Origin: Aphelenchoides besseyi
Lineage: Eukaryota > Nematoda > Chromadorea > Rhabditida > Aphelenchoididae
Assembly: GCA_024699855.1 (NCBI GenBank)
Contig: JAMPIQ010000002.1
Span: forward strand, 7,750,001 to 7,814,000
Length of the DNA: 64,000 bases
Direction of reading: 5' to 3'
Every line of letters starts with the position of its first letter. The stretch's first letter is position 1. This document shows positions 12,828 to 25,228 of the stretch, piece by piece. The translations under genes and the position numbers were made by a program. The notes under the pieces were generated by a model that was not told where the DNA came from, searched no databases, and worked only from the letters and a program-made list of their open reading frames with translations.

Positions 12828-13410
12828 TCGCTTATGATTCCATTTACGTTTACGGGTACCGAGAAGACTCGGCAGTCTACTCAACTAACCACTCACTTTG
12901 TTTCCACAGACTTTAAAGCTAAAGAACGCGAGGTATTTCGAATGTGCATTGAGATTCTGACTCCATCTTCTGCCATGGATATTTTTATGTTGTTTGTTCT
13001 GGTTGTCATGATAAACTCGATTATTAAATGATTTAGAAGTCTGCACGTTTATATTACCGGTGAGAATGGAATGATTGCGGATTATAGACAGAAAACAAGT
13101 TCATAGGACAACAACTTTAGGAAAAGACCGCAAATCCTATTGGACGAATTCCAAATGGCTATCCAGCAAAACCATCTGAGTAAAGAAATGAAGATGTCCG
13201 AGAGTTTAGATCCTTGAATAAGTACCCGACTGAATTGATTCGTGTTGTTGTTGATCAAGAGGAAGATGGTGTCTGTCCGAATGTTCTCAATAGAAAAGCG
13301 AATCGCCGTTACATTTCGAATGATCTTTTTCCGCCCACATGCCCCGTGTTTTGTAGTTTGTGCGGCAGAATGATCGGCTGCTGCGCGCTTGCGCTCAGTC
13401 ATTTAGCGCG
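12828..13410. other. Gap between the Crumbs-like tail and the delta-COP remnant
   Basis: About 580 bp with short ORFs on both strands only. A frame from 12834 to 13032 carries a hydrophobic stretch near its end, but it has no recognisable family and no consistent splice partners. Nothing else supportable is seen here. Confidence 0.4.
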
Positions 13411-14460
13411 ATGGATCCAAAACGGCTGTTCAAGATAACGCCGAAAAAGGCTGGCGGCCCATTGCCAGCCACGGTAAGTATGATTACGGTTCTTGTAACC
13501 TCTTATTTTGTTTTAGGCTTCAAATGAGTTAACCGACAAACGTACGACTGACGTTGTGGAGGAAGTCGACAAGGTTAGTTAAAAGTATCAACAATTAACC
13601 TCGCATTTGGGTTTTTTCTCATCAACAAAAAGTTCATGTCAAGCTGAGCGAATATTTGGTTGCGAAGATAAAGAGAAACGGAGCTTTGGAAGTTGCGGAC
13701 ATTACAGGAAGCATCAAACTCAACATCACGGAGGCCAAATACAATACCGTTGCAATACGCGCAAACAGTCGAGACGAATCAGGTGCACAAGTTCGAGTGC
13801 CTGCGCGCATCGACGAATTAGCGTGGCAAATGCATTCGGTTTTGCGCCTCAAAAACCCACGAAAACCGTTTGCCTTGCACACCGATATCGACGTTTTGAA
13901 TTGGCGACTGCAATTGAAAGAAAAAGCATTGTTGCCGTTGACTTGTGAGTTTATAAGAAGAATTTTCTGAGACCACAAATCTTTCAGTGAGCGTTCGTTC
14001 AAACAACTCATCGAGTGGATGCAGGGTTAACATCGAGTATACATTGCAACTACAGACTTGGTATTAAACGACGTCAAAATCACCGTGCGATTTCCGTTTC
14101 ACTCACTTTTCGTTTAGAACTGCTACGGTTCCCGTCGTTTCAAAATGTGACGGCCAACACAACTAATCGCCACAGACGAAGGTTTTGATGTGGACGATTG
14201 CATTAGTTGATGACACGAACAAAACCGGCGCATTGGAGTTCAAAATTCCATAGAGCAAATCGAATCGTTTCTCCTCCGTTCATGTTCCTTCTCTTCAAAC
14301 AATTTTACTGTAAAATTAAAGTGAGTCGCTTTCGATTTGCGTTGGAATTTTATTGCATTTATAGGTTGACCGAGTGACTCTATTTGTATCGAATGAGCCG
14401 ATACCTTTTTCGTCAAAAACCCAAATGGCAATCCAGAAGTACCACATCGTTTAAGCCGCT
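13411..14460 (+). pseudogene. Decayed 3' part of a coatomer delta subunit (delta-COP) gene
   Basis: delta-COP is the mu-homology subunit of the COPI vesicle coat. This copy retains the linker (start MDPKRLFKITPKK) and most of the mu-homology domain: VHVKLSEYLVAKIKRNGALE, NPRKPFALHTDIDVLNWRLQ, CRVNIEYTLQ, DLVLNDVKITVRFP, KVLMWTIALVDDTNKTGALE and FKQFYCKIKV are seen in order. They fall in different frames. Lesions seen: an intron whose borders no longer preserve frame near 13574-13632; a -1 shift near 14052 between YTLQ and DLVLND; TAA at a position where a Tyr is expected (about 14164); TAG right after LEFKIP (about 14251); and another shift before FKQFYC. The N-terminal longin half is absent upstream. 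Intron remnants argue for a DNA-level duplicate rather than a retrocopy. Uncorrected sequencing errors could explain single shifts but hardly all of them. Confidence 0.8.
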
Positions 14461-14893
14461 GGTTGTGGTCTAACGTCTTTCTGTTTATTGTTTGTTGATT
14501 GTTTATTGAAATAAATTTTTGATATCAGACGATCAATCCTTTAAGCTTACTTGTATTAGAAATTGAAAACAAAAACCCATAAAAATAAATAAGAACCCAA
14601 TTTACGACCAGTTAAATAGAAAATTGATATGCAAATACGAAGAGTGGTGAATAAATACGATGGACAAACATCGGGACTATGACAAAAATGGTCTAATTAG
14701 AACAATTACGTAATCGGCACGTAAAATTTGCGTAAAAGCGATTTGCAAATTTACAAAAATCAGAAGATATTACACGTAGAATGTGATATTATGGACGAAA
14801 AGATTCTCTGCAGTGGCAGTGGAATGAACACAAACAATCGATTTGTAGTTATTCGAACTTTCCGATCGAATCCTTCGCTTTGATGAGTCGAAT
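14461..14893. other. AT-rich intergenic stretch
   Basis: Downstream of the delta-COP remnant and 3' of ERp44. A/T-rich, with no ORF having family features. It includes AATAAA-like hexamers on both strands, which could serve ERp44 mRNA 3' ends on the minus strand. Confidence 0.4.
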
Positions 14894-16559
14894 TTACAAC
14901 TCGGTCTTCTGAAGAAGCGAATATCGTTTGCCGGAGGGTTTGAGTTCTTTGAAGATCGAAGGTTTCGGCGTCGTATCGTGTGGAATTGCGGCCGGAGGTT
15001 TGGCTTGACCGTCTTGTGTTTCCATTTGTTCCAAAGCCAATTTCTGCAAGTCAGCGACACGTTGATCGAGTGTTTCATGGAACTCCTAAAAACGAAATGT
15101 CAACCTGAATCATTGCGTTCAGTTTACCTTATGCAGTTTTCCGGAATGCAAGTCGAGAACAAATTGCCGCAACTTTCCCGGTTCGTGAAGGTTCGACATA
15201 TCTGGGTACAAGAACATGTGCTAAACTCCTCATCATTCGAAGCCTTTGTAGCGAAATCAATTACCTGAAACGAGTCAATCGCAAGCACCGGAAGATCTTT
15301 TGCGGTTTTGCCCAAATGTTTCAACGGATGAGCGAACTTGTGCCCATCGGCCAGTAAAGCATTGACAGCTGCTCTTTGATCGTGCAATTCACGAAGCACC
15401 TAAAAATATAATTGAACGAAACAACGAAGCAGAAACAAACCAAATCAGTGAAGAATTTGTCTTGATCTTTGTTAACCGGATCGCGGAAGTAAATCAAGAA
15501 CGGTAAGCCCTCTTCCGTAAGTTCTTCAACGTTTTCGAAGGTCACTTCACGAACCACCGGAATACATTTGTCAGTTAGCCATTGCTTCACGAACTCGTAG
15601 TCCGCGAAGTTACCCGAGAACTAAAAAAGGACGACAAATAACAAACAAAACCAAAGAGAAACGAACTTTTTGTTCACCGTTTGTACTTGGATCACGGAAA
15701 ATAAGTTGGTTTTCTTTCACCGATTGCAACGCCTCGCTGGTTCCCGTCCAAAACGCACAATCTTCTCGTAACAAAGCAGCAGCTTTCTAGAAGAGAAATA
15801 AGAAAAAGAAAGCAAAGAACGTACTTGAAACGTCTGATATTCGGGACCATCTCTTGTGTGGTAGTAACCAATGACATTTCGTTTCGACTTGTCCATAATC
15901 GCTTCCAATGCTTCTGTTGATGTGAATTCGTTGATACTCACTTGCAGTTGCTCTTTAACAAAAGCAGTCAAAGCGTCGACTGAACGAGTTGATCTACAAA
16001 GGCAACTATAACAATGAAAACGAACGATTTAATGCACCTGTATTCTTTGGTAATAAGTTCGCCATTAATGAAAACTAAAACAAGAATGCAAATTGTCAAA
16101 CTAAAATTGAATATAAAGATACCTTTCATTGTTGGATATCTGCAATAAAAACAGTTACACAAGTAAACTTTCTTCTCTCACTTGTTAACAAAATACTTAT
16201 CCGCTACATCGGCTTGTGCTACACTATCAACCAGAGCCCAAACAACACTGCTTCCCGGATAATCTTTGTACCATTTTTCGGCCGATTGTTCAAAAATCGG
16301 TTTTAAACGTCGAGAGAATGGACACCTAAATTTTCGTCAACAACACAGGACTTCTAAACATACCAATCGGCACAGAAAGCAACAAAAACAACCTAAGAAT
16401 CAGATGAACGAAGCCGTCGAATGTTGTTCTCACCTGTGCACTTTTCAGAACCGAATCCAGATTGCTCATCGACAATTGAGTGGCTCCATTTGCGGTTGTG
16501 AGCTCCAGGAATCCGAATAACAAAATGCAAATCGAGAGTATTCGAGAGGTTCTGATCAT
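14894..16559 (-). CDS. ERP44: ERp44, thioredoxin-fold ER resident protein
   Basis: Lumenal PDI-family chaperone that retains client oxidoreductases (Ero1) and unassembled secretory proteins in the early secretory pathway. Eleven minus exons join in phase, 413 residues: 16559..16434, 16392..16364, 16325..16182, 16139..16123, 16074..16038, 15993..15825, 15786..15667, 15620..15441, 15399..15265, 15220..15128, 15085..14894. The signal peptide is MIRTSRILSICILLFGFLEL; the first thioredoxin domain carries FCADWCPFS, a CxxS active site as in ERp44 (not the CxxC of PDI), then YPTMKVF. Two further thioredoxin-like domains follow. The C-terminus ends RYSLLQKTEL, a KDEL-type retrieval signal. The length is close to the family norm (about 406). 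One exon is only 17 nt, flanked by clear splice sites. Confidence 0.95.
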
Positions 16560-17277
16560 TATGAGAAGCTGTCAGTTCGATATGATTAGTAACCCTGAAA
16601 TCCAATGAACTTTCTAGCTGCCCATTAACCCAAAAAAAATCGCGTAGAACCACGTAGTCAACAGAAAGCCGACGGTCCACATCGAAAAGCAGCTGAACAA
16701 ACGCAATCAATGGGAATGTGAAATCATCGCCCTAAATCGTCATACCCGGGTATCTTCGTCCAACAAACAAAACGGAAACAAAAAAGAATCGCGTTTGATT
16801 GCTCGCCGTTTTGGCCAAAAAGACGTTCACAAGAACCGAAAAAACATCGCAAGAATCACAACAAGAAAAGCAAGTTAATTTTGTAACAACTTTCGAACTT
16901 TTTTGCTCATTTTCGAGCCACTTCTCCGAAAGTCGTTTTCTTTTTGTGCGCGAATGGAAAAAGCGCACCAACGGCAGCGTCGATCGGAAAAGACGGCGGA
17001 GAGAGCAACGTGGAGCTCTGCGCTTTCCGTTTTGCAGTTTTTGTTCGTTGCGATTTAAACAACCGATTTTCCACAAACAAAGTCGCACGTTTCTAAAACA
17101 CCGAAAAGAAGCGGCCATAAAACCGCTACGACGTTTGTGCTATAAAGTGAATTCGTTCTGCATTTCAACTGTACTCTCTAGCGTTCTTTATTATACAAAA
17201 AAGATTAGTCAGTTCATGAGGTCGACTGTCTCAAAATGTACAAACACGATTTCAGTGAACAAAATTGGTGGAAAAAA
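16560..17277. other. Intergenic region between ERp44 and SLC4
   Basis: About 720 bp between the ERp44 start and the SLC4 stop, both minus-strand genes. A 160-codon plus-strand ORF (16799-17281) is present, but it is a Lys/Arg/Ser/Phe-rich mix without domain, splice sites or start context, and I judge it spurious. The segment probably holds the ERp44 promoter and the SLC4 3' end. Confidence 0.45.
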
Positions 17278-20200
17278 CTAAACGGGAATCGGTGTATGAT
17301 CGTAGAAATCGTTATCGTAGTCCTCTTCCTCCTCCTCACCGTCCAATGCCTTCAGTTCGTTCTCTTCGAAAACCTTCGGCAGAACCACGTGTCTGAACAC
17401 GATGAAGAGCATCAAGACGAATGGAAACATTAAAGCAGTTCGCTTGAAATGCTTGATCGTGTACACGAAGAATAGACAAGCAATTTGAAGCCACGTGTAG
17501 AAATGCATTTTCCACGTTTTTACCTAAAACGAAGATCAGCGAACGAGTAACAAGCGAATTGAACTTACGGTTTCCGTGTACGGTCGTTGTGGATAATATT
17601 TGACGGGAACGAAGAACAAAATAACTCGATGCATCAGTTGAACTCCACTCAAATTCATGACACCTAAGTAGAGGAACACTCCAAAAAGTGATGCCAACGG
17701 TAAGCGAAGATATCGACCGGCAAATGCAAAAAATCCCATCAGAATTGACACTCCAATTGTCGTAACACGTTGCTCGTAAACTCGTTCAACTTCTAAACTC
17801 AAAGAGTAAGACCAATATAAGAAGTAAGCGATCATACCACATTTTGCACCCGGAGCTTTCTTTTTCATTACCGTCAACGAGGAGCAATGGGCCAACGATT
17901 GCACGGCAGCACAGCACATCCAGGGCAGCTGTAAAATCACGGTAATTAGACTAAAGGAAATAACACTAACTCCAAGTACTGAACAGATGAGAGCACAGAA
18001 ACCCACTAGCAACAGATCCCAATTCATTCCACTTCCTTTACGACAACCACGCTCCTTTTTTGCCAATAGTAGCCTACAAACGAATTCATTTCAATCCGAT
18101 GGCTTTAACTTACTCAGTAATTTCCGTTTCGACAAAAAGCAAAATAAATACAAGAAAAGCGGCAATCAGAGCAACAAAGATACCGTGCCAATTCTGATCG
18201 TTCAACTCGGGAATAACAATCAATCCGTGAGCTCGTTGCGTTGGATTCGTGAAATTCAACTCGTCCGGCATTTCCAGTCGTGCCAGAAACGGATCGGGAA
18301 TCCAACTCTGAACGGCCAGTGCTACAAGCGCCACAGCAATTAGAACTCCAAAGTCTCCCAATGCCCGACGCAACTTAAATCCAGACTATGAAAATCAGTC
18401 GACTGTTAAAACTCACGTGTCGACCGAGATAAAAGGATTCGCGAAGTTTTTTGAGCAGGAAGGCAAGAGCAAAGGTTGAGAACATAATGATTGCCGTCAG
18501 TAACGCTAAACTTCACAGTCAACATATGAAATTAGAAAACTTAAATACCAGTGTTCGGTTCAGCCAACAAACACGGAACGTTCCCCACACCCACCGGTTG
18601 AAGAGCAACCGGAGTTCCGTTGTTGTTCTTAATGACCAACAGTTTCCGATAAATCTCAGCGGTATTCAACGCATCACTTAGTGGAGCGTTGTCCATTGCT
18701 TCACGTTTCACCATCTCTCCGGATATTGCTGAGTGGTTATTGACCAAATGAGTCAACGGATCCACGTTTCTGATCGGAGCGAACGTCAAATTTGGAACCG
18801 CAAAACCGTGATTCTCGCCACACTTTGCATGAGCAGTCTCGTAATAGACGAAATTCTCTACAGGATTGTCTTTGAATGTCTAAATTGAAAACGTGTTTCG
18901 TATTCAAACCTGTAAATCTACCGAATTGATGAAAGAAAATGATTCAGCAATAAAAATGAACGAAATGAGTGTAGCGAAGATGTCTTCCGTGAATCGTGTG
19001 ACGTACACTAACAATCTACTGCCATCCACTGCCGTAATAACAATCGAAATGATGAAGATCCAGATGCCGGCGAAAAGTCGAACGGCCATAAAGTCAAGAT
19101 CCAATGAATTGCACGTCATGTAAAGAGAAGTTTCGAAAACCAGAACCGGACCTAAGATTCACAGTTGCATATGATTTGTTTTTGAATACAAAACCAACCC
19201 GTGGCACTCATTATGAGCAGTGGTTGAGCAGAAAAAAGGCCCCAGATGACACCGCAAATACATTGGGCAATCAAAGTTTCGATGGTTCCAATTTTCTCGT
19301 CCGTGTAACTGCCTAAAGAATAAAATCAAAGACCTACAAAACAACCACCAAAACCTAAGAGTCCACCAAACGTTATGGCTGGAGCCACCGAAGCAAGAAA
19401 TAAGAAAATAACACTTGTGAGACATTGAAAGTTCAGAGCGTCTCGAAAATCACTGCCGTAGTGCGGAAAACGATTTTTGACATCTTCAACCAATCCGTTG
19501 AAGAATCGTCGCTTTCGTTTTGATGGATCATCTCCCGGCGGATCACCACCATTGACCATTGGACGGATACCGTTGGCGCAATGTCGTTTCGAATTTCCGT
19601 TTAACGTACAGCCGTTCATTTCCGCTAAAATAAGTTAGGTCGATAACAATATCACCACTTACGTTTCTGTCGATTCATTTCTTTTTCCATTGGTCGTCGT
19701 TTCAACGCTCGTTTTATTTCATCTCCCGAAATAAGTTTAATCGAATCAACTTCAATCGAAGGAATCAACACCGCAGAGTCTAAGAAGCTCTCGAAGGCCT
19801 TCAGCAGCTCTTCATTGTTTTGTGCTTTGAATGCCAAATTATTGAAGCCCTAAAAATGGGCTTTAAAATACAACGATTAAAAGCGATCATCGATGAGTAG
19901 TGTCAATTAAAATCGTAAACAGAATAAGATAATCTCAGACGGAAGCGTTCATTTGAGTGTAAAAACAAAAACTTTGGTTGTTCGCCGCAAATTGATCGGA
20001 AACTTTAAAGGTTCGTCGACAACCGACACACGTTCATTATGACGACCGGGTATCTGAACAGCGCAATTCGACGAACTCCAGAGGTTTGTGTTCTTGCAGA
20101 TCACTTTGTCCCAAACGCCTGGGATGATCGATGAGCGATGTTCTGATCAATAAAAATCAGATTCCAGGTCATCGACGAAATTGATAATTTGCGCAAACTA

Positions 20201-22681
20201 CTCTATTGTGACGTAAACAACCGGGTTGTTCTTCGGTCGAAACTGAAGAAGACCGCCGGCTATTACTGAGACAGTCGCGAATCCGAAAGACTTCCAATCA
20301 CAGAGCATAGAAAGAAAACGGTCTTGTATTGGGAAAGAACAGAGAGATGTTAGCATCAAAGCATAACGATGACCACAGACACCTGCAATGAACGGTCTTC
20401 GAAAGCCCATCGCAGTTTCGCCCTCAAGTCGCACTCAAGTGGTCACTAACGGGAAGTTCGTGTTCTTTGGCTCTGACAACGGAAATAGTTTTCAACAATT
20501 GTAGTCAACTGCGCACGACGACCAAACAGTCCAAATTTGTTACTTTGAAACCAAACAATCAAACTGGTTGTTTGAATGGAAACTGTTACAAAATACTTCG
20601 TGTATGTCAACAGCAGAAATTTGGATACAAAAACTCCGCTTTCCACAGAACATTTTAGCAACAATTTCGATCTACGTGTGAAATCAGACGACCAAAAATC
20701 GTGAATCGAATCCCGTGAATTGGATTTCGAAAATAGAAAACGATGAACATTCGTGGTTCACGCACTTCGATCCTCATTTTTAGGGTCCAACAAGCAGACC
20801 GGTTTTCTCGTCTTTCGGATCGGGAAAAATTTTAAGGCGGGATCAATTTCGGGTAGGTAATACGCGGCTTTGAATCCGAACTGTACACAATTCACGCTCA
20901 TTCCCACAAGGTCATTTTCGCTCATTGTTGGAACAAACCGATCGCAACCGAGACAACACGTGGATTAGCACAGACCGATGAAAAGAGTAATTAGGAACAC
21001 GCAGCTTACGAACTACCATCCAATGACAAAAATACTCTTAGTAGTCAGATACCAATTCAATTGTTGTGGTTATTTCCGTTCTTTTGCTTACCGGATTCGA
21101 CATCAACGTAGCCACCGCGCGACCGAGTTCGTGATACGAAACGTCGATGCCTTCTGGACCAAGAATAACAAATATGTAGCGTACAGGAATTGTCGGCAAC
21201 TCAACAACTTCAGGCATCATGATTGCTGTGTGAAATCGAATCATAAAAAACCGTATCTTCGACAGCGGAAATGCACCAGTGAAGACCAGAGCACTTTCCA
21301 TCGTATTAGACGGCATGCATTTGCGTAGTACAAAATCATTTTTGTACTGCTCTAAATGGGCTGGTCGAGAATGATTCCAATTCAATCTTCAAACTCGTGT
21401 ATTACAATCGAATAATCTCAACTCACTTTCGCACAAATGCGCTAATCGATCGGTTTCTTCGTGGTCCTCGAGATGGCGACGGATCAAGTGAATGATTGTC
21501 ATGACTACGTGACATTCTAAAGCAACGACTTAACGAATTGGATGGTGACCTTCAGATATACGTATTCATAAGCGAATTGCGAGTGGTGTTGAGATCGTTA
21601 TGCGTCGTATTTAGATGCGAATTGGTCGAGGCCGACTGATGAATCGTGTTGCCTGCAGAAACTAAAATAAAACGATTAGCTTTGCCACAATTTTCACATC
21701 AACTTGTTTGAGGAAATGGTGCAGCTGAACGGCTGCGTTCCGGTGGTTTTTGTGTGGCTGTCGGATCGGAACGATCGAAGAACATCGTTGAAATTCGTGA
21801 AATTCGACGATTAGGAACATGACTGAAAAGACACGTTAGATCTCAACTTTGCTCTCGGCCATACCTGTGATTCAACATCAACAGCTTTTTGATTTGTTGA
21901 GAATCAACATTGCACTGATCCGATATTCCCTTGGCAATATCATCACAAACTTCAACAAAACTGCTGGCTTTTGAGTCGAGCAGTACAACTCCTTAATATA
22001 TCCTCTAAAAACAACTACGACAACCGACTAACCTTTGGATATCAACTTCGGTAAGAGATTCAACGCGTGAAAAGACAGCAATGGCACGTGTGGTCGACCC
22101 CATCTCAAATCAGCGCCCTCAACATCCTCTTCGTACTTAATCCAACGAGCCGTTTCGCGCCAAACACCAGAAACATTCGTTGCATCGTCCAGCTTTAGAT
22201 CGTAGAGTTCAACAAAAATTTGCGCTTGATTGGAGTTTTGCATAGAAGTCGGTGGTATTGGATCTGTTGTGGAAGAGACGTTTGAAAGTGACTCGTAGGA
22301 AGGAACTCGTTGTGGACTTTCTTAAAAGAAGTTCATCTATTAGCGATGATAATCAAACACACTTGTTTTTGCCGTAGTTTTTAAGTCGTCTGATAATGGG
22401 CTTAAATGCGCGGGCTCTCGCAAAAAGGAATGATGCTCCTCACTATCACCACAACCTTAACATTTTCGGTGTCTAATTATTCTGTTCGAAGGATCTATAT
22501 TCTACGTTTGATTTACAACTAATCTGAATGAATAACAGAAGATCAACTAACCAATATCGAAAGTAACATGTGGACCATAAGCACTTCTTTTACGACCAGC
22601 CATTGAGCTATTCAAATGTTCCTGAACATCTTCAGCACTCACTGCCATCAAAGGCTTTTTCGTTTCGTCCGTCCGATCCAT
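17278..22681 (-). CDS. SLC4-family bicarbonate/anion transporter
   Basis: Plasma-membrane anion exchanger or Na-bicarbonate transporter (nematode ABTS group). The N-terminal cytoplasmic domain starts at the ATG at 22681 (MDRTDETKKPLMAV) and includes WRETARWIKYEEDVEGADLR, the dimer-arm HELGRAVATLMSNP and AFKAQNNEELLKAFESFLDS. The membrane domain shows FRDALNFQCLTSVIFLFLAS, AITFGGLLG, SYTDEKIGTIETLIAQ, a large extracellular loop with Cys, ALGDFGV, and the family hallmark LLAKKERGCRKGSGMNWDLL, then RVTTIGVSILMGFFAFAGRY and LRLPLASLFGVFLYLGVMNL. The tail is acidic (EEEEEDYDND) and ends HTPIPV at the stop 17278-17280. Most introns are 30-50 nt (one of 30 nt, one of 31 nt), but the one between MSNP and GFNNLAFK is about 1.24 kb (19850..21091). 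Splice phases were checked at most junctions. Substrate and sodium dependence cannot be read from this. Confidence 0.93.
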
Positions 22682-24772
22682 TGGATCGCAAGCGAGTAGT
22701 TGGCTCCAATTTAAACTCTGAAACCCGAGACTTTGAAGCCGAATAGTCAACCCGTCAATTCATCAGACGGAAGCGGAATTCGTCCAGATCACGACATACA
22801 AACCACGGTGCCCATTGGTCAATGTTACACGCGCCATCTTCGTCGAGTCCCGATCGCAAGTGGACTTCTGCTTTCAAACAAGCTCTTTTCGTCCTACGCT
22901 CCGCAGATGACCGTAAAGGAAATTGCGGCGAAAGCGCGAAACACGAAAAAACGAACAGACGTCGAATGACCTTAAAAATTCAAATTCACGACGCCGTTCG
23001 AATGGCCGATTCATGCGGAAACAACAAAAACCGTTGGGTCAGAAACAAAAGGATCGTCCGAACGCAAAAAAGAATACGCGCAAAATAAGAAAATCTTCGC
23101 GTTTTGTGGACAAAAACGTGCGTCTGTGCTGCCTGCGTCTCTCACCCCCAACAAATCCGAACGTTTGACCTTCGAATGACACCAAAAACTGGACCAAACA
23201 GCAGAATTGCGAAACGATCGACCGTCTCACGCAAACGCCAAATGCCGTTCGATCGTCGGGAATCTTATTCTACGGTCAAATCTCGTGATCGCAAACGATT
23301 CCCGACCACCACGTTTTACAACAAAATTCCCTTGGAAAACAGCTTTTGGTTCATACGAGAAAAAGTCCTGCTGAATATGATTAAACTCATTTTCCTCTGC
23401 GTCGTGCGAATCGCAGTCGAATCTTCGCCTTAAAACACCTGCTCACTCGCCAGTCGACTTCGACGCACAAGCGGCTCGATGGTCCACCGTTTGAGTTAAA
23501 CGCAAATTCCCACCGATCAGACGCCAACCAGAGGACCATAAACATTCTCCTTCGAATTACTTCTCAACAAAAGAACTCGAGCGGTCGATGAAGTTCGAAA
23601 TTAACCACTTCGGAAACATTTTTGCTCCAAATGAGCGGTCAGATCTCTGCGTCCAAATTGCGTGTCTTTTCGTCCACGATAAAAAAGCGTTCGAATGGTT
23701 TTCATTGTTGTTGTTTACGCGCATTCAACGACAATCAACGGAAATTCAATCGACAAAAACTTTTCTCAGGCCGATTGCTCATCGTCGGCAAACTTAGTCG
23801 GGAGTGTTGTTCCGGGAAGGTTTCATTGAAGCGATCGATGGTGTTTGGGGCCGACGAGATGTCTGCACGTAAATTTCTTAATATCAAAGTGAGAAGAAAA
23901 CACAATGGTAACCGGATTAGCTGTCTTTTCAGCTGTTCCGTCTTCGAAATGAGCAGTCGAATAACTTTGCTTCTACATTATTCATCGACGATTTCAGTCC
24001 AAATGAGCTCACCAACCGACTGTAAATCACTTCGAAGGAAAATAACCATAGAAACGTGCTCTCGAAAACAAGTGGCCAACTCAACGACGAAAACAACCTG
24101 GACAAACCCAACGATCTTCGCTCATTTGCGCAACCACTTTCAAGAACTTTAATTCAGCAATTTCGACGTGACGATTCGGAAGACTGACCGCTGAATATCG
24201 TTGTTTTGTTGGTTTTAGATTACCGTCGCGAAGATCGGACTGCGAATCGTCTGTTCGAAATCCACAGATTGAGTTTCGTTGTTTTTGCGCGATTTGAGCC
24301 TTTTGCCCATTCAGTCGGGCTGTTTTTTAAGCATCCGAACCAACAACCTTTGATGTTCAATCGACGGTCACTAGCACCTTCGGCAGAAGCCTCGAAGATT
24401 GAAAACAACACGACGCATTCGGTTGTGTCTGAATCTTCTCGTAGAAACATTAGACGAAATTCTTAGTTGAAAAGTAACAAACAATTTTCTGCTTGTTCGA
24501 ACGGTCCTTTTGTAACTGGAATCGTTCTCTTGCAACTACTCCTATATGAGATCTTAAACAGAATTCATAGACGATCTGTTGTCTTATTCATCCTCTCACA
24601 ACTTCAATTCGTTTCTCAAATCGGCAGTCAAGAGCATGAGCAAATTTGGGTGTTTCGTTTTTGATAAGAAAGTACTGGTTGACTTGTTTCGGAGGAGAAC
24701 TGAGGCCGATGATCAATTGCTGCTCTCGACTTCCAATACGCTATTTTGTTAATTGGTCCGAAATCTGCTGAA
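22682..24772. other. Intergenic region, probable SLC4 promoter and RNASEK upstream region
   Basis: About 2.1 kb between divergently transcribed genes (SLC4 on minus, RNASEK on plus). A tttcag acceptor sits just 5' of the first SLC4 coding exon (22739..22744), so a non-coding 5' exon or a trans-splice site is possible. ORFs of up to 176 codons on plus are Arg/Ser-rich and lack family features. Nothing else is supportable. Confidence 0.45.
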
Positions 24773-25070
24773 ATGGTTTGCGGTCCAAAGGCATCGGCTA
24801 CCTGTGCGCTTTTATCTCTTTGGGGCATCATCTTCATGGTTGGTTCGATTATTTCGTTTGTTTTACTGTTATTTTCAGGCAATTCTCGGACTTCTGTTCC
24901 AAAATCACTCGGTTGGTCTTTTCGAAGATCTGCCTGAATTGGAGGCGCTGACTACTGCTGAAATTAATAAGGCTTACAAGGAGAACGCAATGAAATGCTA
25001 TATCGCTTGTGGAGTTTACGGAGGTATTTTGATCATTTCGGCCATTCGTTTCTTCGTGGCCGTGCGATGA
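24773..25070 (+). CDS. RNASEK: Ribonuclease kappa (RNASEK), V-ATPase-associated membrane protein
   Basis: Small two-helix membrane protein associated with the V-ATPase and required for endosomal acidification and endocytosis; described as an endoribonuclease in arthropods. Exons 24773..24838 and 24879..25070 give 85 residues, a typical family length. The start MVCGPKASATCALLSLWGII is the family hallmark (MxCGPK...CxxxLSxWG), with the first membrane helix continuing past the intron, a short lumenal loop with FEDLPE, then the second helix IACGVYGGILIISAIRFF. The ATG is fixed by this conserved N-terminus. A 40-nt intron splits the first helix, a position I regard as plausible. Convergent with the purine nucleoside phosphorylase gene, 158 bp apart. 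Confidence 0.93.
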
Positions 25071-25228
25071 GTTCTGTGTAAACGGTTTTTGTTTATTAAT
25101 CTCGTTTTCAATTATTCAGTAAACGTATTTACAAACAGCGAAGTTAATTGTATGAATTGGCAAGAGCATTCGATCGGTCAATTACGAGTCGACTGCTCAA
25201 CAGAATTCGGATGAGTAAATGTGTTCGA

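Noticed and set aside
16799..17281. 160-codon plus-strand ORF between ERp44 and SLC4
   Set aside because: Composition is basic and Phe/Ser-rich without domain; no splice or promoter support; overlaps the SLC4 stop region.
23622..24152. 176-codon plus-strand ORF
   Set aside because: No recognisable motif; lies in the region between divergent genes; likely chance.
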